This document shows positions 13,941 to 22,586 of a stretch of DNA of 24,398 nucleotides, one piece after another. Numbering within the stretch: position 1 is the stretch's first letter; each line of letters starts with the position of its first letter. Where the stretch lies: NCBI GenBank assembly GCA_029974855.1, contig JARKQO010000561.1:1-24398 (forward strand). Direction: 5' to 3'. The DNA is from Eubacteriales bacterium (GTDB taxonomy: Bacteria > Bacillota_A > Clostridia > Christensenellales > Aristaeellaceae). A program made the position numbers and the translations under genes. The notes beneath the pieces were generated by a model. The model saw only the letters and a program-made list of their open reading frames with translations. It was not told the origin of the DNA and did no database searches.

Positions 13941-13952
13941 GTAATCGATTAC
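13941..13952 (+). promoter_or_regulatory. LacI-family operator palindrome
   Basis: GTAATCGATTAC is a perfect 12-bp palindrome located where transcription would begin or just after. The ATCGAT core with a central CG step is typical for LacI-family operators. A ten-base match at 12834-12843 supports it as the site of the adjacent regulator. Confidence 0.75.
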
Positions 13953-14001
13953 TAGACAATGCGAATGAATGACGGGTTGCACGAAAGTGGAGGGAAACGG
14001 C

Positions 14002-14871
14002 ATGAGAATCGGTTTCCATACGGATGCTTTCAATTCGGCGGCGGTGGATTTCCTCAAGGCGGTGGATTGGGCCAGTGAAAACCAGGTCAGCAACATCGAA
14101 TGCGGCGTCATCGAGGGCGTGTCCTGGATTCACGGGCTGGGGTATTTCCCCCACATCTCTCTGCTGGACGACCCTGTGATCCTGGCGGACAAAATGGCCA
14201 AAAAGGGCGTGGCCTTCTCCCAGATCGACGCGGCCTTCCCCCTTTCCGGCCTGGAGGGCCGTACCCATGGCGTGGCCTATGTGCTCAAGTCGCTGCAATG
14301 GGCAAAGCTGGCGGGATGCCCCAACATCGCCACCACCGACGGCCTGAACGCGCCGGAGGGCCTGAGCGACCAGGAGGCCATGGAGCTCATGAAGCGCAGC
14401 TACGGCATCATCCTGGACGTGGCGGAGAAATACGGCATCAACATCAACATCGAAATCCATGGCTACTTCACCACAAAGCCCGATTATGTGGAGCAGATGC
14501 TGGGCTTCTGCGATTCCAAGCGCTTTGGGCTCAACTTCGACACCGGCAACTCCTTCATCGCGGGGGCGGACCCGGTGCAGTTCGCCAAGCGCTTCCTGGA
14601 CCGGATCAACCACGTGCACATCAAGGACGTGTCCGCCGAGCTGGCGGCCCAGTGCCGGGGCGAGGAAACCGGCATCGCGCTGAGCCACTGCTCCATCGGC
14701 GCGGGGGTCAACGCGGAAAACATCAAAGAGGTGATGGCGCTGCTGAGGGATCGCGGCTACACCGGCACCCTGAGCATGGAAACCGAGGGCGACCGGGGCC
14801 CGCTGTTGAAAAAATCCCTGGATTGGTTGCGTAGCACGATGAGCGTGCTAGGTATAAAAGAAGAACACTAA
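14002..14871 (+). CDS. xylose-isomerase-like TIM-barrel protein 1 (sugar isomerase/epimerase family)
   Basis: 289 aa, AP-endonuclease-2-like barrel. Expected metal ligands are visible at strand ends: E151 (INIEIHG), D180 (LNFDTGN), H206 (HVHIKD) and E260 (SMETEGD). Such proteins isomerise or epimerise sugars and polyol derivatives, or act as lyases on 3-keto sugars. ATG 14002 has GGAGGG upstream with 7-base spacing; the longer frame to 13969 lacks it. It is the first gene of the LacI-controlled operon, 16 bases before the binding-protein gene. It differs in sequence from the second barrel protein (18449), so the two are probably not redundant. Confidence 0.85.
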   Translation: MRIGFHTDAFNSAAVDFLKAVDWASENQVSNIECGVIEGVSWIHGLGYFPHISLLDDPVILADKMAKKGVAFSQIDAAFPLSGLEGRTHGVAYVLKSLQWAKLAGCPNIATTDGLNAPEGLSDQEAMELMKRSYGIILDVAEKYGININIEIHGYFTTKPDYVEQMLGFCDSKRFGLNFDTGNSFIAGADPVQFAKRFLDRINHVHIKDVSAELAAQCRGEETGIALSHCSIGAGVNAENIKEVMALLRDRGYTGTLSMETEGDRGPLLKKSLDWLRSTMSVLGIKEEH

Positions 14872-14887
14872 GATGAGGAGGAGAAAC

Positions 14888-15904
14888 ATGAAAAAGGTTA
14901 TCTCGTTGGTACTGGCCCTGTGCATGTTGCTCACGCTGGCGCTGGCCACCACCGCCGTGGCGGAGGAAAAGAAACTGGTCTACGGGTATGTGTGCCCCGG
15001 CTCCGACACCTGGTACAAGAAGGACGTGGAAGGGTTCCAGTATGCGGCCAGCCTGGCGGGCGTGGAAGTGATCGTGCTGAACTCCGACTACGATGTGGAA
15101 AAGGAAATCGCCAACATCGAGTCCCTGATCAACCAGGGTGTGGACGGCATGTGCGTGTTCACCTTCAATGAGAGCGGCGCCAACATCGCCGCCGACAAGT
15201 GCAAGGAAGCGGGCATCCCCCTGGTGGTGACCGACAACGTGGGCCAGGTGATCGAGCAGGGCCACGAAGTGGTGGCTTGCATCGATTTCGACTGGGAGGC
15301 CATGGGCACCGCCTATGCCGAGTACATCTCCGCCAATTTCCCGGGGGAAAACGTCGTGCTGCTGCCGGGCTCCTTTGAGCACATTCCGGTGCAGAAGTAC
15401 CGCTCCACTTTGGAGCCCCGCCTCAAGGAGCTGGGCACCAATGAAATCGTCGCCGTGCGCGACACCAAGTACAACCCCGAGACCGCCTTGGCCCACGCCG
15501 CGGACCTAGTGGAATCCGGCCTGGACTTCTCCGTGATGTTCGTTGGCAACGAGGACATGGCCGCCGGCGTCATCCGCATGCTGGATGGCAAGGGCCTGCT
15601 GAACAACCCCATCAAGGTGATCGCCCAGAACGGCTCTCCCGTTGGCATCGAGCTGCTGAAGGAAGGCAAGCTCAACTATACCATCAGCTCCTCTCCCGGC
15701 TGGGAGGGCATGATCTCCTTCCTGGCGCTGCAAGCGTTTGTGAAGGGCGTTGTGACCGATCTCAACCAGCAGATCATGCTGCCCATCACCAACATCACCA
15801 AGGACAACTGCGACGATCCCATGACCGTCATCAACTGGGAAGTGGACAGCACCTGGATCGAGCTCACCAAGACCAATTTCCCGCAATACGACGGCCTGTA
15901 CTAA
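14888..15904 (+). CDS. sugar ABC transporter substrate-binding protein (RbsB-like)
   Basis: 338 aa. A signal peptide (MKKVISLVLALCMLL, cleavage probably after TTAVA) precedes a type I periplasmic-binding fold of the ribose/galactose/inositol class: VYGYVCPGSDTWYKKDVEGF, then IANIESLINQGVDGM. The hinge and second lobe contain NPETALAHAADLV and FVGNEDMAAGVIRML. It delivers a sugar or polyol to the permease encoded at 17463. GAGGAGG precedes ATG 14888. No lipobox cysteine is visible at the cleavage site, unusual for a Gram-positive binding protein. A strong terminator directly after the gene would make this the most abundant product of the operon. Confidence 0.92.
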   Translation: MKKVISLVLALCMLLTLALATTAVAEEKKLVYGYVCPGSDTWYKKDVEGFQYAASLAGVEVIVLNSDYDVEKEIANIESLINQGVDGMCVFTFNESGANIAADKCKEAGIPLVVTDNVGQVIEQGHEVVACIDFDWEAMGTAYAEYISANFPGENVVLLPGSFEHIPVQKYRSTLEPRLKELGTNEIVAVRDTKYNPETALAHAADLVESGLDFSVMFVGNEDMAAGVIRMLDGKGLLNNPIKVIAQNGSPVGIELLKEGKLNYTISSSPGWEGMISFLALQAFVKGVVTDLNQQIMLPITNITKDNCDDPMTVINWEVDSTWIELTKTNFPQYDGLY

Positions 15905-15919
15905 GCCGCCGGCATACCA

Positions 15920-15958
15920 CGGGCCTCACAATCGTAAAACATTGTGAGGCCCGTTTTT
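15920..15958 (+). terminator. intrinsic terminator inside the sugar operon
   Basis: CGGGCCTCACAAT (15920-15932) pairs perfectly with ATTGTGAGGCCCG (15941-15953), 13 pairs with an 8-nt loop, followed by five T. It separates the binding-protein gene from the ATPase, and I see no promoter between them, so readthrough is needed for the rest of the operon. Confidence 0.9.
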
Positions 15959-15979
15959 CAAGCAAGGGGAGGGGAAAGG

Positions 15980-17491
15980 ATGGAAGAGTTGCTTGGACTC
16001 AGCGGGATCAGCAAGCAATACGGGGAGCATACGGTTCTTAAAAACGTCAGCTTTACGCTGCGCCGGGGAGAGGTCCATTGCCTGTTGGGGGAAAACGGGG
16101 CCGGCAAATCCACGCTGATCAAGATCCTGTCCGGGGCCATCGCGCCCAGCCAGGGCAAAATCCAGATCGGCCAGGAGCAGTACGCCTCCCTCACCCCCCA
16201 GCAGGCCATTCAGCAGGGCATCTACACCATCTATCAGGATGTGGAGCTCATCGACTCCCTCAGCGTGGCGGACAACATCTATTTGGGCATCGAAAAAAGC
16301 AACCGCCTGGGGTTTGTAGACCGGGAGCTGCAAAACCGCCTGGCCCGGGAAATGCTGGAAAAGCTGCGTTTGAAGATTGATGAAAAAAGCCTGGTCAGCG
16401 ATCTTTCCGCCGCGCAAAAGCAAATGCTCCAGATCGCCAAGGCCATCCACGGGGACGCCAAGGTGCTGATCATGGACGAGCCCACCAGCTCTCTGGGCGT
16501 GGAGGAAACCAAGGCGCTCATGGGCATGGTGTGCGACCTGCGGGCCCGGGGCGTAGGCATCATCTATATCTCCCACTACCTGGAGGAAGTGTTCCAGATC
16601 GGGGACCGCATTACCATCCTGAAGGACGGGGACTACATGGGCACGGTGGACGTGGCCCAGACCACCGTGGAACAGGTCATCCGCAGGATGGTGGGGCGGG
16701 AAGCCAAGCTGTTTTACGAGCGAGCGTTATTCCCGCCGCAGGACGGGGAATTGAGCATAGAGCATTTCACCTGGCGGGACGCCGTCCACGACGTGTCCTT
16801 TACCGTGCGCAAGGGCGAGGTGTTTGGGCTGGGCGGGCTGGTGGGCGCGGGCCGCACGGAGCTGGCCAGGGCCATCGTGGGGGCGGAAAAGAAGGACCGG
16901 GGCTCCCTGCGCCTGGAGGGGCGGGAGCTTGCCATCGCCAGCCCCCGGGACGCCCTGCGGCACGGCATCATCATGATCTCCGAAAACCGCAAGGAGCTGG
17001 GCATGTTTGTGGACCGCTCTGTGCTGGAGAACATGCTGGTGGTGCACAACGAGCTGTCCAGGAGCTTTTGGCTGGCGGGAGCCAAGGAAAAGGCGCTGGG
17101 CACGCAGCTTTGGGAGCAGCTCCACATCGCCATCACCGGGCTGGACCAGCGCATCGGCGATTTAAGCGGCGGCAATCAGCAAAAGGTGGTGGTGGCCCGG
17201 GCGCTGCTGGCCGGCGGCAACGTGCTGATCTTTGACGAGCCTACCAAGGGCGTGGACATCGGCTCCCGGCAGGACATTTACGAGCTGATCGTGGCCCTGG
17301 CCCAAAAGGGCAACTACATTCTGGTGATCTCCTCGGATATGCCGGAGCTGCTCTCCTTGAGCGACCGCATCGGGGTGATGTGGCAGGGCAGGCTGGTGGA
17401 GGTTTTTGAGCGCGGGGTCAGCGAGGAAACGCTGATGGAATACTTCTTGGGAGGTAAGGTACATGGAAAGCAGCCTGACTCGGCCAACTAG
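15980..17491 (+). CDS. sugar ABC transporter ATP-binding protein (RbsA/MglA-like, two domains)
   Basis: 503 aa with two ABC domains. Domain 1 has Walker A GENGAGKS (38-45), the signature-like LSAAQKQMLQIAKAI and Walker B VLIMDEPTSSL. Domain 2 has the degenerate Walker A GLVGAGRTEL usual in this class, signature LSGGNQQKVVVARALL and Walker B VLIFDEPTKGVDIGSR. This is the energising subunit of a CUT2 carbohydrate importer. ATG 15980 has GGGGAGGGG upstream. The end overlaps the permease gene by 29 bases. Confidence 0.95.
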   Translation: MEELLGLSGISKQYGEHTVLKNVSFTLRRGEVHCLLGENGAGKSTLIKILSGAIAPSQGKIQIGQEQYASLTPQQAIQQGIYTIYQDVELIDSLSVADNIYLGIEKSNRLGFVDRELQNRLAREMLEKLRLKIDEKSLVSDLSAAQKQMLQIAKAIHGDAKVLIMDEPTSSLGVEETKALMGMVCDLRARGVGIIYISHYLEEVFQIGDRITILKDGDYMGTVDVAQTTVEQVIRRMVGREAKLFYERALFPPQDGELSIEHFTWRDAVHDVSFTVRKGEVFGLGGLVGAGRTELARAIVGAEKKDRGSLRLEGRELAIASPRDALRHGIIMISENRKELGMFVDRSVLENMLVVHNELSRSFWLAGAKEKALGTQLWEQLHIAITGLDQRIGDLSGGNQQKVVVARALLAGGNVLIFDEPTKGVDIGSRQDIYELIVALAQKGNYILVISSDMPELLSLSDRIGVMWQGRLVEVFERGVSEETLMEYFLGGKVHGKQPDSAN

Positions 17492-18437
17492 AAAGCTTCG
17501 GGGCCTGCTTAAGGAGCAGTGGTTTTTCATCCTGATCGTGATCGTGCTGATCTCCACCGTCACGGGGCTTGTGAACAACAACTTCTTCAAGCCCGCCAAC
17601 CTCATCAGTATTTTGGAGCAGATCTCCACGTTGGGGCTGGTGGCCACCGGCGCCACCATCGTGATGATCTCCGGCAACATCGATATCTCCGTGGCCTCCA
17701 GCATCGGCCTGGGCACCTGCTGCATGGCGATGCTGATGAAGGTGAACGTGCCGGAGTGGCAGGCCGTGCTGGTGGGTATTTTGGTCACCACCCTTTGCGG
17801 CGTGTTCGTGGGCGGAGTGTCCATCGCGCTGAAGGCCCCCTCCTTCATCGTGTCCTTGGCCTGCGTGGGCACCTTTAAGGGGATTTCCTTGGCCCTTACC
17901 AACGCCTCGGTGCAGACCATCTACGGGCAGTTTGAATGGATCGGCAAAACCAAGCTCCTGGGCGCGATTCCCATGCTGTTTGTGTTCAGCCTGCTGGGGT
18001 ACGGGCTGATGTCGGTGCTGCTGAACAAGACCAAGCTGGGGCGGCGGGTGTATGCTTTGGGCAACAACGAGCACGCGGCATACCTTTCCGGCATCAAGGT
18101 CAAGCAGAACAAGCTGCTGATCTTCGCCATCAACGGCCTTTTGGTGGGCTGCGCGGCGGCGCTGCTGCTTTCCCGGGTGGGGGCCGTGCAGCCCTCCACA
18201 GGCACCGGCATGGACATGAAGGCCATCGGTGCGGTGGTCATCGGCGGGGTGCCGATGAAGGGCGGCAAGGGGCGCATTTTGGGCACGTTCTTTGGCGTGC
18301 TGCTGATGGGGATCATCTCCAACTGCCTCAACATGCTTCAGGTGAACCCTTATGCCCAGGATATCGTGCACGGGCTGATCATTATCGCCGCCCTGGCCGT
18401 GAGCATGCTCAGCCAGCAAAGCGGCGGCAAGCAGTAA
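17463..18437 (+). CDS. sugar ABC transporter permease (RbsC-like)
   Basis: 324 aa with eight or more hydrophobic segments, in the ribose/xylose/inositol-type permease family. Recognisable are LISILEQISTLGLVATGATIVMISGNIDISV near residues 42-73 and GAVVIGGVPMKGGKGRILGTFFGVLLMGII near the C-terminus. It forms the membrane channel, probably as a homodimer with the two-domain ATPase. GGAGGT precedes ATG 17463 within the end of the ATPase gene. Only one permease gene is present, as is normal for CUT2 systems. Confidence 0.94.
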   Translation: MESSLTRPTRKLRGLLKEQWFFILIVIVLISTVTGLVNNNFFKPANLISILEQISTLGLVATGATIVMISGNIDISVASSIGLGTCCMAMLMKVNVPEWQAVLVGILVTTLCGVFVGGVSIALKAPSFIVSLACVGTFKGISLALTNASVQTIYGQFEWIGKTKLLGAIPMLFVFSLLGYGLMSVLLNKTKLGRRVYALGNNEHAAYLSGIKVKQNKLLIFAINGLLVGCAAALLLSRVGAVQPSTGTGMDMKAIGAVVIGGVPMKGGKGRILGTFFGVLLMGIISNCLNMLQVNPYAQDIVHGLIIIAALAVSMLSQQSGGKQ

Positions 18438-18448
18438 GGAGGCGCGCC

Positions 18449-19387
18449 ATGCAAAGCTACGAAAAAAAGTCCCTGCGGATCCAGGAGGATTTTGAAGCCG
18501 CAAAGGCGGCCCGGCCGGAGCGGTTCAAGGCCCGGCTGAAGCTTTCCTGGAGCACCTGGATGTTCGGCCGGGAAGCCTTCGGGGACTCCGCCAAGCGCCT
18601 GCACGATTGCGGGCTGGAATGGGTGGAGCTCAAGGGCGACCGGCACACCCGGGATTCCGGCCTTTCCCTGGAAACGTTGCGGGAGGCCCTGGACCGTTAC
18701 CAGCTGGGGGTATCGGGGGCCTGCGGGCTGTTTTCCCCCGAAAACGACCTGTCCTCCAACAATGTGTACACGGTGCAGCGGGTAAAGGATTATATCAAGC
18801 GCCAGGTTGAGTTTTTGCACCAGGTGGGCGGAAGCTACCTGATCGTGGTGCCCTCGGCGGTAGGGCGCCCGGACGCCCTGGACCCGTGGGAATTGGAACG
18901 CAGCGCCGATACCCTCCGGGAGCTGGGGGATTTCTTCGCGGCTGCCGGGGTCAAGGCGGCCATCGAGCCCATCCGGGGGGCGGAGGTCAGCCTGATCCAC
19001 ACGGTGGAGGACGCCCTGGGTTACATCCGGCGGGTGGACCATCCCGCCATTGCCCACGTGAACGCCGATACCTACCACATGCTGCTGGAGGAGGAGCACA
19101 TGGGCGAGAGTATCCTGCGCTGCGGGGACGCCCTGGTGAACCTGCATATCGCCGACAGCAACCGCAATGCCCCCGGCACGGGCATGATCGACTTTGCCAC
19201 CGTTGTACGGGCGCTGTACCTGCTGGACTACCAAAACAGGCAGGCCTTCGTCACCGGGGAGCCTTTGGGGCCGGTGCCCAACCCCTATGTGGTGTCCAAC
19301 GCCCCTTGCGATGCGGCGGTGATGGACGCGGTGGTGCGCCGCTCGGTGCAAACCATCCGGGAGATCGAGCGGGAGCTGTGCCTATGA
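18449..19387 (+). CDS. xylose-isomerase-like TIM-barrel protein 2 (tagatose/psicose 3-epimerase-like)
   Basis: 312 aa. The metal and substrate motifs follow the D-tagatose/D-psicose 3-epimerase pattern: E173 ([10 protein letters not shown]), D207 ([13 protein letters not shown]), H233 with R239 ([12 protein letters not shown]) and E271 (TGEPLG). A ketose 3-epimerase, hydroxypyruvate-isomerase-like or keto-sugar lyase activity is possible; sequence alone does not decide. The N-terminus has about 30 extra residues before the first barrel strand. AAGGAGG precedes ATG 18449 by a short spacer, and the stop overlaps the dehydrogenase ATG (ATGA at 19384-19387), suggesting coupled synthesis of the two enzymes. 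Confidence 0.87.
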   Translation: MQSYEKKSLRIQEDFEAAKAARPERFKARLKLSWSTWMFGREAFGDSAKRLHDCGLEWVELKGDRHTRDSGLSLETLREALDRYQLGVSGACGLFSPENDLSSNNVYTVQRVKDYIKRQVEFLHQVGGSYLIVVPSAVGRPDALDPWELERSADTLRELGDFFAAAGVKAAIEPIRGAEVSLIHTVEDALGYIRRVDHPAIAHVNADTYHMLLEEEHMGESILRCGDALVNLHIADSNRNAPGTGMIDFATVVRALYLLDYQNRQAFVTGEPLGPVPNPYVVSNAPCDAAVMDAVVRRSVQTIREIERELCL

Positions 19388-20532
19388 AAAAGATCAAGGC
19401 GGGGGTCATCGGCAGCGGGTTTATTGGCCCCGTGCATGTGGAGGCTTTGCGGAGGCTTGGGTTTGTGGAGGTCGCGGGCATTGCCGACGCCGACGCCCCT
19501 TTGGCCCGGGCGGCGGCGGACCGGCTGCACATCCCCCGGGCCTATGACTCCTGGACGGAATTGCTGGCGGACCCCCTCCTGGACGCCGTGCATATCTGCA
19601 CCCCCAACCACTTGCATTTCCCCATGGCCCGGGCGGCCCTGGACCATGGCAAGCATGTGGTTTGCGAAAAGCCCCTGGCGCTCACCACCGCCCAGGGAGA
19701 GGAGCTGTGCGCCCTGGCGGAACAAAAGGGCCTGGTCTGCGCGGTGAATTTCAACTACCGGTTTTTTCCGCTGATGCGCCAGGCCCGGGAGATGATCCAA
19801 AGGGGGGAACTGGGCAGGCTTCTCAGCGTAGGCGGTTCCTACCAGCAGGACTGGCTTCTGTACGATACGGATTACTCCTGGCGCATCGAGCCCCGGTATA
19901 GCGGCGACACCCGGGCCGTGGCGGACATCGGCAGCCATTGGTGCGATATGGTGCAGTTTTTGACCGGGGACAGAATTGACCGGGTCATGGGCGATTTCGC
20001 GATTTTCCATGAGCGGCGCCTGGCCCCGGGCGCCGGGCCAAAAACCTTCGGCCAAGGGGCCCGGGAGGCCGGCGGCAAGCTGACGCCCGTGCAGACCGAG
20101 GATTATGCCTCCGTGCTGCTGCGCTTTGCCGGGGGTATCCCTGGCGCGTTTACCGTAACCCAGGCGGCGGCGGGCCGCAAAAACCGCCTGTACCTGGAAA
20201 TCTGCGGTACCCAGGCCTCCCTGGCCTACGACTCGGAACGGTGCAACGAGCTTTGGATCGGCCACCGGGACCGCCCCAACGAGCTTTTGCTGCGGGATCC
20301 CTCGCTGCTGCACCCCGAGGCCGCCAGCCTGTGCGCCTACCCGGGGGGCCACAACGAGGGCTTCGCCGATACGGATAAGCAACATTTTTACCAGATATAC
20401 CGCCGCATCCTGCACCCGGAGGAGGGGCTTCCCTACCCCGCCTTTGCGGACGGCCTGGAGGAATTGCGGATCAACGACGCCATCAAGCGCTCCGCCGAAA
20501 CCCAGCGCTGGGAAAGCGTAAAGCGGGACTAG
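19384..20532 (+). CDS. Gfo/Idh/MocA-family NAD(P)-dependent dehydrogenase
   Basis: 382 aa. The Rossmann fold opens with GVIGSGFIG (7-15), and the catalytic EKP motif is at 95-97 (CEKPLAL). The active-site D181 and H185 lie in DIGSHWCD. The C-terminal part has YPGGHNEGF, shared by many sugar dehydrogenases of this family. These enzymes oxidise a ring hydroxyl of a sugar, inositol or glycoside, often at C3, or run the reverse reaction. Coupling to the epimerase-like gene suggests oxidation followed by isomerisation or elimination of the keto product. It is the last gene of the operon. Confidence 0.92.
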   Translation: MKKIKAGVIGSGFIGPVHVEALRRLGFVEVAGIADADAPLARAAADRLHIPRAYDSWTELLADPLLDAVHICTPNHLHFPMARAALDHGKHVVCEKPLALTTAQGEELCALAEQKGLVCAVNFNYRFFPLMRQAREMIQRGELGRLLSVGGSYQQDWLLYDTDYSWRIEPRYSGDTRAVADIGSHWCDMVQFLTGDRIDRVMGDFAIFHERRLAPGAGPKTFGQGAREAGGKLTPVQTEDYASVLLRFAGGIPGAFTVTQAAAGRKNRLYLEICGTQASLAYDSERCNELWIGHRDRPNELLLRDPSLLHPEAASLCAYPGGHNEGFADTDKQHFYQIYRRILHPEEGLPYPAFADGLEELRINDAIKRSAETQRWESVKRD

Positions 20533-20635
20533 GGCGGCGGGAACCGCGCCGGGGAATCATTGCACAACGGCCCGTTCCGGTTCCTCCCCCGCCGCCCGTT
20601 CCAAAGCCCCCATACGTCGCTCTGCCCCTCTCTCC

Positions 20636-20701
20636 ACCCTGCCGGGCCCAGCCTGGAAAGGCAGGAACAGGAGCCGGGGCGGCGGCCAGGGGGGCTTTTT
20701 T
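20636..20701 (+). terminator. probable terminator of the sugar operon
   Basis: A GC-rich foldback is followed by six T (20696-20701): CCCTG near 20637 pairs with CAGGG near 20687-20691, and inner CCG/CGG blocks add to it. An alternative long-range pairing is AAAGCCCCC (20603-20611) with GGGGGCTTT (20690-20698). The pairing is imperfect, so the exact fold is uncertain. The wider gap 20533-20799 shows no gene. Confidence 0.5.
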
Positions 20702-20740
20702 GCGCCTCCGTCCAAATGGCCCCGCCGGCAAATCCCCCCC

Positions 20741-20769
20741 TTGACTCTGTTCATTTTCAGAGGTATAAT
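20741..20769 (+). promoter_or_regulatory. promoter of the second ABC transporter operon
   Basis: TTGACT (20741-20746), a 17-base spacer and TATAAT (20764-20769), 30 bases before the binding-protein ATG. Confidence 0.85.
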
Positions 20770-20772
20770 CTA

Positions 20773-20789
20773 CCAAATCGAACATTTGG
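20773..20789 (+). promoter_or_regulatory. operator-like inverted repeat at the transcription start
   Basis: CCAAAT (20773-20778) and ATTTGG (20784-20789) form a perfect inverted repeat around CGAAC, placed 3 bases after the -10 box and overlapping the expected start site. A repressor site is likely; the regulator is not identified. Confidence 0.5.
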
Positions 20790-20799
20790 GGGGTTGCCT

Positions 20800-21783
20800 A
20801 TGAAACGGATTCTCTCTCTTGTATGCCTGATTTGCCTGGTGGTATCTCTGTTCTCCTCCCCCGCTTTGGCCTCCGACCCCTCCCGTGTGGTCCTCTACAC
20901 CAGTTCAGACGAAAACGAAATCCAGCTGATCCGTGAACGGCTTACGGAAGCCCTTCCCCAGTACAACGTGGTCATCGAGTACCTGTCCTCCGGGAACCAT
21001 GCCGCCAAGCTGAAGGCGGAGGGCTCCTTCACCGAGTGCGATATCTCCTACGACCTGGAATACGGCTACATGGAAATGCTGGACCGGGAGGGGGTCTACG
21101 CGGACCTTTCCGCCTACGACGCCTCCATCTTCCTGGAGGACCTGGTCCAAAGCCCCAACTACCTCCCCACCATGCGCTACGGGGGCGCCGTCATCGTGAA
21201 CACCAAGGTCCTGGCGGACCGGGGCCTGCCGGAGCCCGCCTCCTACCAGGATTTGCTGCGCCCCGAATACCGCAACCTGATCTCCATGCCCAACCCCAAA
21301 TCCTCCGCCACCGGGTACCTGTTCTATAAAAGCCTGGTGAACGCCTGGGGCGAAACCGAGGCCCTGGACTATTTCGACGCCCTGGCGGAAAACATCCTCC
21401 AGTTCACCTCCTCGGGCTCCGGCCCGGTGAACTCTTTGGTGCAGGAGGAAATCGCCATCGCTTTGGGGATGACCTCCCACGCCTCCGTGAAGATCACCGA
21501 GGGCTATCCCCTGAAAATCCTGTTCTTCCCGGAGGGCTCCCCCTACGCGGCCTGCGGCGCGGCCATCATCAAGGGCAAGGAAACCAAACAGGCCGTCCAG
21601 GATGTGTTCCGGTTCTTCTACGAAACCCTCACGGAGGAAATCTGCGCCGCCTTCTACCCAGAGCAGATCTACCACGGCAAAACCTTCACCATCCCCAACT
21701 ATCCCGCCAATATCCCCTACGCGGATATGAGCAACAACGACGCCACGGAAAAAGAAAGGCTCCTTGCGCAATGGATGTACTGA
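20800..21783 (+). CDS. ABC transporter substrate-binding protein (Fe(III)/phosphonate type)
   Basis: 327 aa. Signal peptide MKRILSLVCLICLVV with probable cleavage after PALA; mature start SDPSRVVLYTSSDENEI. This resembles FbpA/AfuA/PhnS-like type II binding proteins (VVxYTS opening, YGGAVIVNTKVL, SATGYLFYKSLV, GSGPVNSLVQEEIAIALGM). Substrates in this family include ferric iron, 2-aminoethylphosphonate, thiamine and other small anions. No lipobox cysteine is seen. GGGGGG at 20788-20793 precedes ATG 20800. The gene overlaps the ATPase start by 13 bases. The linked nucleotidyltransferase makes a phosphonate or choline-type ligand worth considering instead of iron. Confidence 0.87.
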   Translation: MKRILSLVCLICLVVSLFSSPALASDPSRVVLYTSSDENEIQLIRERLTEALPQYNVVIEYLSSGNHAAKLKAEGSFTECDISYDLEYGYMEMLDREGVYADLSAYDASIFLEDLVQSPNYLPTMRYGGAVIVNTKVLADRGLPEPASYQDLLRPEYRNLISMPNPKSSATGYLFYKSLVNAWGETEALDYFDALAENILQFTSSGSGPVNSLVQEEIAIALGMTSHASVKITEGYPLKILFFPEGSPYAACGAAIIKGKETKQAVQDVFRFFYETLTEEICAAFYPEQIYHGKTFTIPNYPANIPYADMSNNDATEKERLLAQWMY

Positions 21784-22586
21784 CCCTTCCCGGCAACCCA
21801 AGAATCAAGCTGGAAGTGAAAAACCTGCGCAAATGCTACGGGTCCAAGGTGGTGCTGGACCAAATCCACTTCACCGTCCGGGACGGGGAGTTCCTGTCCA
21901 TTCTGGGGCCCTCAGGCTGCGGAAAGACAACGCTGCTGCGGATTCTGGTGGGCTTGCTGGAGCCCACCGGCGGCGCCGTGGTAAAGGACGGGGTGGACAT
22001 CACGGCCCTGAGGCCCGCGGAGCGCAAAATGGGCATTGTGTTTCAGAACTATGCCCTGTTTGAGAACATGTCCGTTTTGCGCAACGTGGAGTACGCCCTG
22101 AAGCGGAATAGGGCCACCAAAGATACCGCCCGGGAGGTGGCCCTCCGGGCCCTGGAGCAGGTGCGCCTCACGGACTTGCGGCACAAAAAACCCCTCCAGA
22201 TCTCCGGCGGGCAGCAGCAGCGGGAGGCCATCGCCAGAACCTAGGCCCTGAACCCGGACATCATGTGGTTCGACGAGCCCATGTCCGCCTTGGCCGAGGC
22301 CACCCGGCTCAGCCTGCGGCAGGAGATCAAGCGCATTCAAAAGGAAAGCGGCTCCACCATGGTCTGCATCACCCACGACCAGGAGGAGGCCTTTGCCCTG
22401 TCCGACCGGATCATGGTGATGAGCGACGGGGAAATCCACCAGATCGGGGAGCCCCTGGAGCTCATCCGCCACCCGGCGGATGAGTATGTGCGGGACTTCG
22501 TGGTGAAAAACATGCAAATCAAAATTGAGTCCCTCACGCGGTTCATGGGGGACCCGGTGGGCAGGGAACGCCATGGGCAAGCATAG
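21771..22586 (+). pseudogene. ABC transporter ATP-binding protein interrupted by an in-frame amber codon
   Basis: 271 codons in one frame with TAG at 22242-22244 (codon 158). Before it are Walker A GPSGCGKT (46-53), the Q-loop Q92 and signature SGGQQQ (145-150). After it are Walker B IMWFDEP and the H-loop CITHDQEEAFALSD. The usual sequence at the lesion would be ARALALNPD; here it is ART-stop-ALNPD. Nearby residues are also atypical: E152 in the signature helix and Ala instead of Asp in the D-loop (SALA). A product ending at codon 158 would lack Walker B and be inactive. The frame beyond is intact with no frameshift, so the lesion is recent, a sequencing error, or bypassed. No C-terminal TOBE domain is present. 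Confidence 0.85.

Noticed and set aside
22242..22244. Pyrrolysine or other programmed amber decoding in the ABC ATPase
   Set aside because: ABC ATPases are not known pyrrolysine proteins, TAG is used as a normal stop in several genes here, and the site would replace a hydrophobic residue. A nonsense mutation or read error is simpler.
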